Positions 16,242-23,966 of a stretch of DNA of 56,332 nt are shown here, piece after piece. Origin of the DNA: Thermoguttaceae bacterium (GTDB lineage: Bacteria > Planctomycetota > Planctomycetia > Pirellulales > Thermoguttaceae); contig JAFQUP010000020.1 in assembly GCA_017408405.1 (NCBI GenBank), forward strand, positions 1 to 56,332, in the 5' to 3' direction. Positions within the stretch are counted from its first letter, which is position 1. Each line of letters begins with the position of its first letter. The position numbers and the translations under genes were made by a program. The notes under the pieces were generated by a model. It was not told the origin of the DNA. It searched no databases and was given only the letters and a program-made list of their open reading frames with translations.

Positions 16242-17075
16242 ATGAATGAAATTTCCTCTAATACCGCGCGTCCTTACTCTCATGAATGGTTTGAAAATGC
16301 CTGCGCGGTACTTGGTGAGACCGTTTGTCGGGAACTTGGTCTTTTTGAGATTCCGGAGGATTTTCTTCTGAGTGTAGTCATGCCGGTCTTCAATGAAGAG
16401 AAGACGCTTCACGAGATCGTGGCGCGGGTCGCCCAGGTCCCGATCCGCAAGGAGATCCTTCTGATTGACGATTTCAGCCGGGATAAAACGCGCGAGACGA
16501 TGGAGGAGATTCGGAAACAGTACGAAGATGACCCGTTGAATACCGTCCGCGTTTTCTTTCATGAGATCAATCAGGGAAAAGGCGCGGCTTTGCGTACCGG
16601 TTTTCAGAATGTTTTGGGGAATGTCGTCATTATTCAGGACGCGGATCTTGAGTACGATCCGAACGACTATCCCAAATTGGTTCGCCCGATCATTGAAGGG
16701 AAAGCGGACGTCGTTTACGGAAGCCGGTACATTCAGAGCGATCTTCACCGGGTCGTTTACTTCTGGCACACGATGGGGAATAAAGTCCTGACGTTCCTTT
16801 CAAACTGTTTCACGAACCTGCGTTTGACGGACATGGAGACGTGCTACAAAGTGTTTCGGCGTGAGTGTCTTGAGGCGATCCTGCCTAAACTTCAGCAGAA
16901 CCGTTTCGGTTTTGAGCCGGAAGTAACGACTTACGTCGCACGCGGTAAACTGCGCGTTTACGAAATTGCCGTCAGCTACGAAGGGCGTTCCTACGCGGAA
17001 GGAAAGAAGATCGGTTGTCGGGACGGATTCAAGGCAATTTGGTGCATCGTAAAATACGGTCTTTTCGCGAGATGA
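16242..17075 (+). CDS. Family 2 glycosyltransferase (dolichol/polyprenol-phosphate-sugar synthase type)
   Basis: 277 residues. The GT-A fold is evident: SVVMPVFNEEKTLHEIV at the nucleotide-binding start (about residue 43), EILLIDDFSRDKT, NQGKGAALRTGF, and the metal-binding QDADLEYDPNDY (Asp133 and Asp135). The sequence GSRY...LTFLSNCFTNLRLTDMETCYKVFRR is characteristic of the DPM1/GtrB-like branch that transfers a sugar from a nucleotide donor onto a lipid phosphate. There is no transmembrane C-terminal extension, so it is a short soluble or peripheral enzyme, as in the DPM1-like class. An N-terminal extension of about 40 residues precedes the domain. ACGGAG lies ten bases before the ATG. Confidence 0.9.
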   Translation: MNEISSNTARPYSHEWFENACAVLGETVCRELGLFEIPEDFLLSVVMPVFNEEKTLHEIVARVAQVPIRKEILLIDDFSRDKTRETMEEIRKQYEDDPLNTVRVFFHEINQGKGAALRTGFQNVLGNVVIIQDADLEYDPNDYPKLVRPIIEGKADVVYGSRYIQSDLHRVVYFWHTMGNKVLTFLSNCFTNLRLTDMETCYKVFRRECLEAILPKLQQNRFGFEPEVTTYVARGKLRVYEIAVSYEGRSYAEGKKIGCRDGFKAIWCIVKYGLFAR

Positions 17076-17175
17076 TTGTCGGATGTGTCCTGTAGCGTGA
17101 AAAAAGATTCTGGAATAGAAAAATTCTGCGTGAAATCGTCTGTTTCCTGAGAGAAGGAGAGAGAGATTCTTAAAC

Positions 17176-17207
17176 GCGGCCCGCGGAATAGCCAACGGGT
17201 CGCTTTT
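17176..17207 (+). terminator. Terminator of the glycosyltransferase gene
   Basis: GCGGCCCG (17176-17183) pairs with CGGGTCGC (17196-17203), eight base pairs with one G:U, followed by TTTTACTTT. It lies 100 bases after the stop. Confidence 0.7.
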
Positions 17208-17307
17208 ACTTTAAAATATGAATATTTAATCGTTAGAAATCTGAAAGGGTGTGAATTAACTAAAATATTTCAGGATGAATAGTTCATCAAATTTCTCCGC
17301 GGTAAAC

Positions 17308-17667
17308 TCAGGCAGGCTCTCGATGGGAAAGTTCCGGTGCGAAAGCGGGCAGGCAAACCGCTACGTAATCAGCTCCGCCTGTTTCCGGTGAGGAGTACTG
17401 GACCCGTTCGCCGGCAGGAACCAGAACCGCCTGATTTTCGCGAACTATCGTGACGTTTCCATCTTCTGACGTAAGGTAAAGTGCTCCTTTGAGAACGAGC
17501 GTGAACTCGTCAAATTCAGGACACTGTGCCGGCTCGCTCCAACCAGCGGCACTAGTTAACCTGGCGATGCTAATCTGCGTTGAGCCGGTACTGATTCTGC
17601 CGAAGAATTCGGAAATGGTCATCGTTTCATCCGGAAAACGGGTTGGAGCGGAAATGAGCCGCGGCAT
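17308..17667 (-). CDS. Small cupin-domain protein
   Basis: 119 residues. A single cupin barrel is visible: ARLTSAAGWSEPAQCPEFDEFTLVLKGALYLT (the first cupin motif, with Glu in the usual position but the two motif-1 histidines replaced) and NQAVLVPAGERVQYSSPETGG for the second motif. With few histidines, metal binding as in enzymatic cupins is uncertain. The frame extends upstream to 17829, but the ATG at 17667 has a strong AAGGAGG just before it and begins the recognisable protein. It lies 113 bases downstream of the LarA-like gene on the same strand, so they may share a transcript. Function unknown. Confidence 0.8.
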   Translation of the reverse strand: MPRLISAPTRFPDETMTISEFFGRISTGSTQISIARLTSAAGWSEPAQCPEFDEFTLVLKGALYLTSEDGNVTIVRENQAVLVPAGERVQYSSPETGGADYVAVCLPAFAPELSHREPA

Positions 17668-17780
17668 GGGGCCTCCTTTCGGAAAAAAAGAAGTGAAAAT
17701 CAGGACTTTATCTTCCGCAGCCGTACCGTCAAAATCTCTCGGAACGGCTGCTGAAGATAAAAAACAGAAAAATGAAAACG

Positions 17781-19028
17781 TTAAAAGATGATTCTCTGCG
17801 CATCCGGCAGAATGGAGAAGGAGTGACATTTGGCCAACAGGCGTTCAAACTCCATTTCGTCGGTCAGCGGCATAATGCCGATTTCCTCAAGCAGGTTGCC
17901 ATCCAGCCGTGAAAGAAAGAAAACTCGGTGAGTAGTTAAAACGCGCAGCATTTCCACCGCCAAAGCAGCGTCCGGCAATTCCTCGCGCCGGATGAATTTC
18001 GCGGCTGTTTCAAAATTCTGAACATGACGCCAAATTTCCAACGAACGAGGAAGTTCTCCGCCAAGTTCCGAGCAGAGGACGATGATTCCGCCGTCATTTG
18101 GTGCCAGACGTGACGCGTTGACCAAAGCCGCCATGACACTGGACCAGTCAGACGCGGCTGTTCCCGTAACCGACGCCAAAACCAGTTCAGGTTTTTGAGA
18201 GGAATGGTTCGTCCAGATTTCACGATAAAGAGAGTAACCGTCCACTTCAAGTTCGTGAAATTCGCCGACCATAACTCGCGCGATACCGGTTTTACCACGG
18301 GCCGGAATTCCCGGAACGACTTGAATCATGCACTGAACACCGAGTTGGCGGGTCGCTTCCGCTGCCTCATCCTTGAGCTGATGCATCAGTTCATGATTGG
18401 AGGCATGAAGCTGCGGACCGTAATTTTCGTACCGTTTCTGCGTTTGTTCATCGGAAAAGAGAGGGTAAATCGCGGTATGAATACCGAGATTTCCCGAAGT
18501 GTTCTTGGGGAGGAAGTAGCCGATTGGAAGAACCATTTCCGCGTCAAACATTTTCCGATTAATGACGATCGTTTCATTCGTTGCCGCAACTCCGAGCCAC
18601 GCGGTCTCTTCTTTTTTTTCCGGATGGTGCGTTACGATTTCCACGCGTTTTTTCATGCTTTCATCCGAAAGAATCTTTTCCAAGCGCGGTTTTCCGGCAG
18701 CTTCGTCTTCCTTGGTTCGGAGAATCGTGACGTACGCGGGACGGTGGATTTCCGGTCCTGAAAAAACGTATTTCAGAACAGATTGAAGAATCAACTCAAT
18801 TTGCGGGATTCCTGGAGCGATTGGAATGACGAGACGATCATCGTCCAAAAGACATTCCCGAAATGCCGGAAAATTGATTGGAGTTTCCAAACTCTGACGT
18901 ACCTCACTCAAAAGCTCTTCTGCCCCAAGAGCGGTCGGAGTATTTTGCCCGTGAAAATAGAGCAGGTTCTGATCGTCTGACGAAATTTTCAGTTCAGAAT
19001 CAAGTCCGTAATGAAGTTTAATATTCAT
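17781..19028 (-). CDS. LarA-like (DUF2088) protein, lactate racemase superfamily
   Basis: 415 residues, the length of nickel-dependent lactate racemases. The order of conserved parts resembles LarA: an early DDRLVIPIAPGIPQIELIL region, a central EIVTHHPEKKEETAWLGVA segment with paired histidines, EMVLPIGYFLPKNTSGNLGIHTAIYPLFSD where LarA binds the pincer cofactor region, and a later GGIIVLCSELGGELP. LarA enzymes use a nickel-pincer nucleotide made by LarB, LarC and LarE; none of these is in the window. The substrate could be another 2-hydroxyacid, as LarA relatives are diverse. Divergent from typical LarA, so I keep the family-level call. It starts 132 bases after the aldo/keto reductase on the same strand. 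Confidence 0.65.
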   Translation of the reverse strand: MNIKLHYGLDSELKISSDDQNLLYFHGQNTPTALGAEELLSEVRQSLETPINFPAFRECLLDDDRLVIPIAPGIPQIELILQSVLKYVFSGPEIHRPAYVTILRTKEDEAAGKPRLEKILSDESMKKRVEIVTHHPEKKEETAWLGVAATNETIVINRKMFDAEMVLPIGYFLPKNTSGNLGIHTAIYPLFSDEQTQKRYENYGPQLHASNHELMHQLKDEAAEATRQLGVQCMIQVVPGIPARGKTGIARVMVGEFHELEVDGYSLYREIWTNHSSQKPELVLASVTGTAASDWSSVMAALVNASRLAPNDGGIIVLCSELGGELPRSLEIWRHVQNFETAAKFIRREELPDAALAVEMLRVLTTHRVFFLSRLDGNLLEEIGIMPLTDEMEFERLLAKCHSFSILPDAQRIIF

Positions 19029-19095
19029 TTTTGAAAAAAAGAATCAAAAAAATTTAATTTACCGTAGATTAAAATCGCGCAGAGTCTCCGAAGGC

Positions 19096-19132
19096 GAAAC
19101 GTCTCCCTCGGTGACGGAAGGAAACGTTTCCT
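19096..19132 (-). repeat. Hairpin and palindrome between the aldo/keto reductase and LarA-like genes
   Basis: AGGAAACGTTTCCT (19119-19132) is a perfect 14-base palindrome. Its core also pairs with GAAACGTCTCC at 19096-19106 (ten of eleven positions), so the region can form a longer stem-loop. Position is between the 3' end of one gene and the start of the next on the minus strand. It may be a terminator without a T tract or an operator for the LarA-like gene. Confidence 0.45.
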
Positions 19133-19160
19133 AAGTTTTCAGAAACGAACGAAAAGTTCT

Positions 19161-20312
19161 CTAAAGCTGAAGCCAATCAGGTCTTTCAAAAGTCCGAATC
19201 ATTTCCGCGGCTTCCTTCATTAATTGCGGGATTTGAATTTTCTGAGGGCAAACTTTTTCACATTTTCCGCATCCGACGCAGTGTTCCGGCTGTTTATCGG
19301 GGCCAAGCACATTCGCGTGCTGAAGGAAACTGAAGGAACTTTTCGAAGCGTGGAAATGATTCATCGCGGCGAGAACGCGGGGAATATCGACACCTTTGGG
19401 GCAATCCTGGCAGTATCGGCAGGCCGTGCACGGGATTGGCGCGGCCTTTCGGTAAGCTGTCAAAATCTCCGGAAGAACATTCAATTCCGTTTCTGTCAGG
19501 GGCTGAAAATTCGACATGGTTTTTACGTTGTCCCGTACCTGCTCCAAAGAGGACATTCCGCTGAGAACCGTCAGAACATTTGAGAGAGAAGCGGCAAAAC
19601 GGAGGCCCCAGGCTGCCGGTGAAAGATAGGGATTGGCGCGGCACTGAATCTCAAGGGCTTCCGGCGAGAGTGAAACAAGCGATCCTCCGCGAAGCGGTTC
19701 CATGACGATCACCGGAAGACCTGCCTCCGTCAGAAGCTGGTACTGCCCGGCGGCATCCTGCATTTCCCAGTCAAGATAGTTGAGCTGAATTTGGGCAAAT
19801 TCCCACTCCCAACGGTCAATTGTTCTTTTGAGAACTTCCGGGCAGTCATGAAAAGAAAAACCAAGATGACGAATTTTTCCCTCACGTTTCATTTCCGTGA
19901 GAAATTCATGCATTTTGAGATCTTCAATCCGATCCAGTTTATTTTCCGTAATATTGTGCACAAGATAATAGTCGAAATACTCAACTTGGCATTTTCGGAG
20001 TTGGTCATTGAAAATTCGCGCGACATCTTCCGGAGTTTGAACCATCCATGAGGGCATTTTGGAGGCTAGACGAAACGATTCCCGCGGATATTTTGAGAGG
20101 GCGTGCCCGATGAAGGTTTCGGAAAGTCCATTGTGGTATCCGTACGCCGTGTCAAAATAGTTCACGCCATTTTCCCAAGCGAAATCAATCATTTCTTCCG
20201 CCTTCGGATAATTGATCTCCATCGTTTCCGGATCCGTCATGGGGAGACGCATCGTCCCGAAACCAAGGAGAGAAATTTCGTCATTGGTACTTTTGAAAAT
20301 TCGTTTTTCCAT
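19161..20312 (-). CDS. Aldo/keto reductase with C-terminal 2x[4Fe-4S] ferredoxin domain
   Basis: 383 residues. The AKR TIM barrel occupies residues 1 to about 280: LGFGTMRLP, NYFDTAYGYHNGLSE (catalytic Asp and Tyr), LASKMPSW (catalytic Lys), YYLVHNI (His), and VIVMEPLRGG. The C-terminal 100 residues carry two cysteine clusters, CTACRYCQDCPKGVDIP and CVGCGKCEKVCPQKIQIP, each able to bind a [4Fe-4S] centre. This architecture is widespread in anaerobes and likely passes electrons from an iron-sulfur donor instead of, or as well as, NAD(P)H; the substrate is unknown. The ATG at 20312 is chosen over 20333 because GGAG sits eight bases before it and it opens the conserved region. Confidence 0.9.
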   Translation of the reverse strand: MEKRIFKSTNDEISLLGFGTMRLPMTDPETMEINYPKAEEMIDFAWENGVNYFDTAYGYHNGLSETFIGHALSKYPRESFRLASKMPSWMVQTPEDVARIFNDQLRKCQVEYFDYYLVHNITENKLDRIEDLKMHEFLTEMKREGKIRHLGFSFHDCPEVLKRTIDRWEWEFAQIQLNYLDWEMQDAAGQYQLLTEAGLPVIVMEPLRGGSLVSLSPEALEIQCRANPYLSPAAWGLRFAASLSNVLTVLSGMSSLEQVRDNVKTMSNFQPLTETELNVLPEILTAYRKAAPIPCTACRYCQDCPKGVDIPRVLAAMNHFHASKSSFSFLQHANVLGPDKQPEHCVGCGKCEKVCPQKIQIPQLMKEAAEMIRTFERPDWLQL

Positions 20313-20440
20313 TGAAAATGCTCCACTCAACACTCAAAATAATAATTTACTCGTCATTCAGTCATTGAGCCAGAGTCCCGAAAATTTCTGGATTGCTCCG
20401 AAAAATCAATCCCAGAAAACGCCAAAGTTATCCAGAATTC

Positions 20441-20493
20441 CAGCCCGTTTGTGCCTTTTTTCAGGAGTTTCATCCATTTCACGAAACGGGCTG
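20441..20493 (-). terminator. Long-loop hairpin downstream of the SHD1 gene
   Basis: CAGCCCGTTT (20441-20450) pairs perfectly with AAACGGGCTG (20484-20493) around a 33-base loop, 28 bases past the 3' end of the minus-strand gene. No T tract follows on the minus strand. Likely a terminator or mRNA end hairpin. Confidence 0.5.
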
Positions 20494-20520
20494 AAGTTGA
20501 TCCTGAAATCATTTTTGGAT

Positions 20521-21447
20521 TTAATCGGCTTTTTTCTGTTCTTTTTCAAGACGTTTCATGACGTAGGACTGATCTTTTTCCGAAAATTTATCCAGAGGAA
20601 ATCCTTTTTCGATCCCATTGAATTTCAGATAAATCGTGATGTCTTCCTCTGTTTCGACTTCGACACCGACCAGCTGTCCTTTCTTTTTGTTTCCTTTAAT
20701 ATCGGTCCAGGAACGATTGGGGGAAGTAATGTCGAATTTACCGGTCTTAAGTCCGATTTCCTTCTCTTCGTCCGAATCTTCAGCGTCTTTTTCCGATTCG
20801 TCGTCTTTCGTACTGTCAACTTCTTCTTTTTCTTCTTCGTCGTCAGTCTCTTTAGCGGTATCAATCGGTTCCTCTTTGTCCGACTCTTCATCTGCGGAAG
20901 AGATTTCGGAATCCGCGTCTTCCCGCGTGTCCGCGTCCGATTCATCATCCGCTGTTGATTCTTCATCAATGGTCTCTTCAGCGGCTGGTTTGGATTTTAT
21001 GAACGATTCCACCAGAGAAACCACTGTTTCCTTAAAGAACCATACGACCGTCAACGCGATGACCAAAAGAATAATTAGCCCCATAGGACTCTTTTTTCGA
21101 GCTTTTCCCAAATCTTTATTCAGCACGACCTTGATTCCGGCCAGGCGTTTTTGAATGTCGGAAAGCGTGGTTTTCATACTCAGCTTAATCGTTCCCGAGC
21201 GAAATTGGGTAATCAAATCGTCTAAACGGTAAAGTGCTTCCACGTCATCGCGAACGGTAAAGAATTCTTTTTGAACCGCCGGCGAACATCCGCGGAAAAA
21301 CGTAACGATTCCCTGAATGTGCTTCTGGAGCGTATCCAGGTCCGCGGCTGATAATTGGTAGGATGGATTCGTGAGTTTTTCCAAATGAGGCGCGAGAAAT
21401 TTCAGCGCTTTAGCGCATTTGGACATCATTTCTTTTGAAAAAGACAT
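20521..21447 (-). CDS. Single-pass membrane protein with acidic linker and C-terminal SHD1 domain
   Basis: 308 residues. Residues 1-115 form a helical, probably cytosolic domain with no recognised family. A hydrophobic segment (about 122-140, LIILLVIALTVVWFF) follows a KARKKSP positive patch, suggesting an N-in, C-out topology. Residues 156-237 are very acidic (Asp, Glu, Ser repeats). The last 65 residues (RSWTDIKGNKKKGQLVGVE ... FPLDKFSEKDQSYV) match the SHD1 (SLA1 homology 1) fold that planctomycetes attach to many secreted and membrane proteins. Function unknown; by its topology the SHD1 domain would be outside the cytoplasm. AAAGGA precedes the start. Confidence 0.8.
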   Translation of the reverse strand: MSFSKEMMSKCAKALKFLAPHLEKLTNPSYQLSAADLDTLQKHIQGIVTFFRGCSPAVQKEFFTVRDDVEALYRLDDLITQFRSGTIKLSMKTTLSDIQKRLAGIKVVLNKDLGKARKKSPMGLIILLVIALTVVWFFKETVVSLVESFIKSKPAAEETIDEESTADDESDADTREDADSEISSADEESDKEEPIDTAKETDDEEEKEEVDSTKDDESEKDAEDSDEEKEIGLKTGKFDITSPNRSWTDIKGNKKKGQLVGVEVETEEDITIYLKFNGIEKGFPLDKFSEKDQSYVMKRLEKEQKKAD

Positions 21448-21605
21448 TGAAAGATCCTTTCTGTTTAAGGTTGGATGGGATTGGGAGGAAAAGGATTAGG
21501 AAATAAAAGTGAAAATGAAAGTGAAAAGGTGAATTTGCCGCAAAACGAACAAAACGCGTTAAGCCGTTTCAAAGCAAAACCTGACAAAGGTTTTCTTCGA
21601 AAGAA

Positions 21606-21645
21606 GAGTCTTTTTCACGGGAAGAGCTTCGCGAAAAAGACTCTC
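21606..21645 (-). terminator. Terminator of the sialate O-acetylesterase gene
   Basis: AGAGTCTTTTTC (21606-21617) and GAAAAAGACTCT (21634-21645) form a perfect 12-bp stem. On the minus strand it begins 14 bases after the gene's stop and is followed by TCTTTC. Confidence 0.8.
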
Positions 21646-21659
21646 TATTTCATGAAAAA

Positions 21660-23147
21660 CTATTTTTCCGTGTGGAACGGCGTGGCCGGGAGGCCTTCCT
21701 TCGAGTAGAGGTTGAAGTCTTTCGGATTGTTCTGGAAGGCGAAGCGCACGAACTTCGGAGCCGGCACTTCTTCGCAGGTCAGGACGACGGTATCTTTACC
21801 GACGATCTCCGCCTTGGCCCATTTGAAGTTTTTGTCTTCACCGGCGACGGCGAAGCAGTTAGGCGTGCCTTCGACACATTCGATCCCTTTGCGCTCGACG
21901 TTTTTCGCGACGACGAGACCGCTGCCCACATTATTGAACTTCACGACCGCTTTCGCGCCGTCGAACGTGACACTTTCCATCATCGGCGAGCAGAAGACGA
22001 TGCCTTCCTTGCCGTAGTCATTGGCGAGCGCCCAGCGTGCGAGACGGTTTCCGACGTCCCATTTATTGCGCGGGTGGATGTCCTTTTCCTCACCGATGTC
22101 GATGGCGACGGCCTGACCGGTCTTCGGAACTTCCATGCACATGGTCTGACCATTGCGCACGAATCCCCATCCCGCGCTGTTCGGGTCGGCTTCATTCGCG
22201 CGGAAGTTGGCGAGCTGGACCCAATAGAACGGGACATCGCCCCAGATCTTGCGCCATTCGAGGATCATGGCCTTCTGCTTGAAGTAGTAGAATTCGCCTT
22301 CGCCCGCGTTAGAGCAGCCCTGGTACCAGATGACGCCTTTGACCGTGCAGTTTTTCCACGGCGAAAGCATCGCGTAATACATTCCGCCGGCGTGGCCGCG
22401 GGTGCACGGTTTGCCAGCCGCCAGGTCCGCGGTGCGCTGCTCGATGAGTTTTTTGCCCGGTTCGACCGTTTCCGGCACATTGTTCCAGCCTTCATCCGGG
22501 ATCCAGCTGTTGATATTGCTTCCGCCCCAGTTGGAGTCGATCAGGCCGATCGGAACATTCAGTTCTTTCGAGAGTTTCACGGCAAAGTGGAAACCGCAGG
22601 CCGTGCAGTTTTTCTGGACATTGTCTTTGCACATCTGCCAGCCGTCGGAATTGACTTCTTTGGAATCTTCCGCTTTCAGTTCATGCCGAATGCGGTTGAA
22701 GCGAATGAAACTGTAGTCGCCGGTGAATTCTTCTTCGGAGCAGGAAAGACGCGCCTGGCCCCAGGAGTTGAGCGGCTGCTCCATGTTCGACTGTCCGGAG
22801 CAGATCCAGACTTCGCCGACCACGACATTTTTCAGCACGATCTCATTCGTCGCGCCCTTGACGGTGAGGTCTTTTCCCTCAAACGTGCCGGGCATGGCGG
22901 GAAGCTGGACTTTCCAGCAGCCGGTATCGCACGCGGTGGTCTCAACGGTATTGCCGCTGAACGAGACAGTGACTTTTTCGCCGGCGTCTGCGGAACCCCA
23001 GACGCAGACAGGAACGTCGCGCTGAAGGACCGCGTTGTCGGTGAAGGCTTTCGTCAGCTTGACTTCCGCGAAAGAATGAGAGGAAAAAGTACCCAAAATT
23101 GCCGCTGCTGAAAGAATAGAAAGCAGCGTTCTGCGAGTGTGCTTCAT
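21660..23147 (-). CDS. Secreted sialate O-acetylesterase-like enzyme
   Basis: 495 residues with an N-terminal signal peptide (about 1-27, ending SHSFA). The SGNH-type nucleophile motif appears as WICSGQSNMEQPL, characteristic of the sialate O-acetylesterase family; WYQGCSNAGEG and the DIHPRNKWDVGNRLARWAL stretch (catalytic Asp-x-x-His) complete the active site. The family removes acetyl groups from sialic acids or from other sugars such as xylan; the substrate is not decidable. A beta-sandwich precedes the catalytic part and another follows. AGGAG precedes the ATG. Codon use is strongly biased to C/G third bases, like the partial gene at the window start and the GDPD gene, suggesting high expression or a different history. 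Confidence 0.92.
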   Translation of the reverse strand: MKHTRRTLLSILSAAAILGTFSSHSFAEVKLTKAFTDNAVLQRDVPVCVWGSADAGEKVTVSFSGNTVETTACDTGCWKVQLPAMPGTFEGKDLTVKGATNEIVLKNVVVGEVWICSGQSNMEQPLNSWGQARLSCSEEEFTGDYSFIRFNRIRHELKAEDSKEVNSDGWQMCKDNVQKNCTACGFHFAVKLSKELNVPIGLIDSNWGGSNINSWIPDEGWNNVPETVEPGKKLIEQRTADLAAGKPCTRGHAGGMYYAMLSPWKNCTVKGVIWYQGCSNAGEGEFYYFKQKAMILEWRKIWGDVPFYWVQLANFRANEADPNSAGWGFVRNGQTMCMEVPKTGQAVAIDIGEEKDIHPRNKWDVGNRLARWALANDYGKEGIVFCSPMMESVTFDGAKAVVKFNNVGSGLVVAKNVERKGIECVEGTPNCFAVAGEDKNFKWAKAEIVGKDTVVLTCEEVPAPKFVRFAFQNNPKDFNLYSKEGLPATPFHTEK

Positions 23148-23533
23148 AAATAATCTCCTGAATAAAAAGGAAGGATGGAAAGCGCGAATGCCGGATTTAG
23201 CATTCCCAGTGTCTTTAATTTAACACAGAATAAAGAAAAGTAAAGCCCCCGTTAAAAAAAAGTTACCCCAAAAAAGCAAAAAAATTTAAAAAAGAGGAAG
23301 ATGGAAAAGCCGTAAAGGAGAAGTTTGAGTTTTTCCTGCTTCTGTTTTAGGGTGGTTTCGGGCGGAGCAGGGCTGAAGGATTAATGGAAAGTATTGAAAT
23401 AATTTATTTCTGAGGGGATTTTATTTGGGGGAATAGGCACCTTAAAGCTAGAGGGTGGGTTGAATGGGTAAGATGGTTAATTTCCGAAGTCGATATATTC
23501 GATTTTTTTCTGCGAAATGTCGCAGTCCCCCCA
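23148..23533. other. AT-rich divergent intergenic region
   Basis: 386 bases between the divergent sialate esterase and DUF6800-like genes. It holds A-rich runs (23251-23300) and, on the minus strand, a weak promoter candidate (TTTACT, 16 bases, TAAATT, about 23215-23245). I see no gene in it. Confidence 0.5.
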
Positions 23534-23561
23534 TTGACGAAAAAAATATTCCAGTTAAAAT
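23534..23561 (+). promoter_or_regulatory. Promoter TTGACG-16-TAAAAT of the DUF6800-like gene
   Basis: TTGACG (23534-23539), 16-base spacer, TAAAAT (23556-23561), 64 bases before the GTG start at 23626. Confidence 0.75.
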
Positions 23562-23625
23562 AGTGATTAAATTTACTAGAAAATTTCATTTCATCAATAC
23601 ACTCAATTTTTTTGGAGGTATTCCC

Positions 23626-23799
23626 GTGCCCAGTAATGAACGAGCCAAGGAGATTAAACGTCGCCGTCACCGTAAAGTCAAGATCGCGCAGTACGCAGCG
23701 CGCGTTGAAAAAGGTACTTTGAGCAAAGAAGACGCCGTCGCGAAAATCCGTAAACTGACGATTGGCAGCGAAGAACACATCGAACACCTTGGTCTTTAA
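23626..23799 (+). CDS. Small basic DUF6800-like protein
   Basis: 57 residues from a GTG start chosen because GGAGG (23614-23618) is seven bases upstream; the frame is open further up but lacks coding character. The N-terminus is strongly basic (RAKEIKRRRHRKVKI) and the rest is a helical stretch ending KIRKLTIGSEEHIEHLGL. The pattern 'ER..E..RRRHR..K' followed by 'K..AV.KIR..T.G.' resembles the planctomycete-restricted family DUF6800, whose function is unknown; the match is from memory of the family and was not searched. Its size, charge and own promoter and terminator suggest a steady, independent unit, perhaps a nucleic-acid or ribosome-associated protein (inference). Confidence 0.8.
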   Translation: MPSNERAKEIKRRRHRKVKIAQYAARVEKGTLSKEDAVAKIRKLTIGSEEHIEHLGL

Positions 23800-23826
23800 T
23801 TCCAGGCGAATCGGATATGAATTCAG

Positions 23827-23857
23827 ACACCGTTTCATTTAGGGACGGTGTTTTTTT
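23827..23857 (+). terminator. Rho-independent terminator of the DUF6800-like gene
   Basis: ACACCGT (23827-23833) pairs with ACGGTGT (23845-23851), and seven T residues end the unit. It lies 28 bases after the stop. Confidence 0.93.
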
Positions 23858-23966
23858 GTGCCTGGCGTGAGTAGGCGGAAATACTTTGAGTTTCCTGGAC
23901 AAGCGGGTAGTTTTGGGGAAATTCCAGGATTTTGGCTGACATGGAGTATGATTGGTAAAAAATTTA

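Noticed and set aside
21672..23111. A 479-codon open frame opposite the sialate O-acetylesterase gene
   Set aside because: The minus-strand protein has a signal peptide and the GQSNM motif; the plus-strand frame has no family features and exists because the real gene has C/G-rich third positions.
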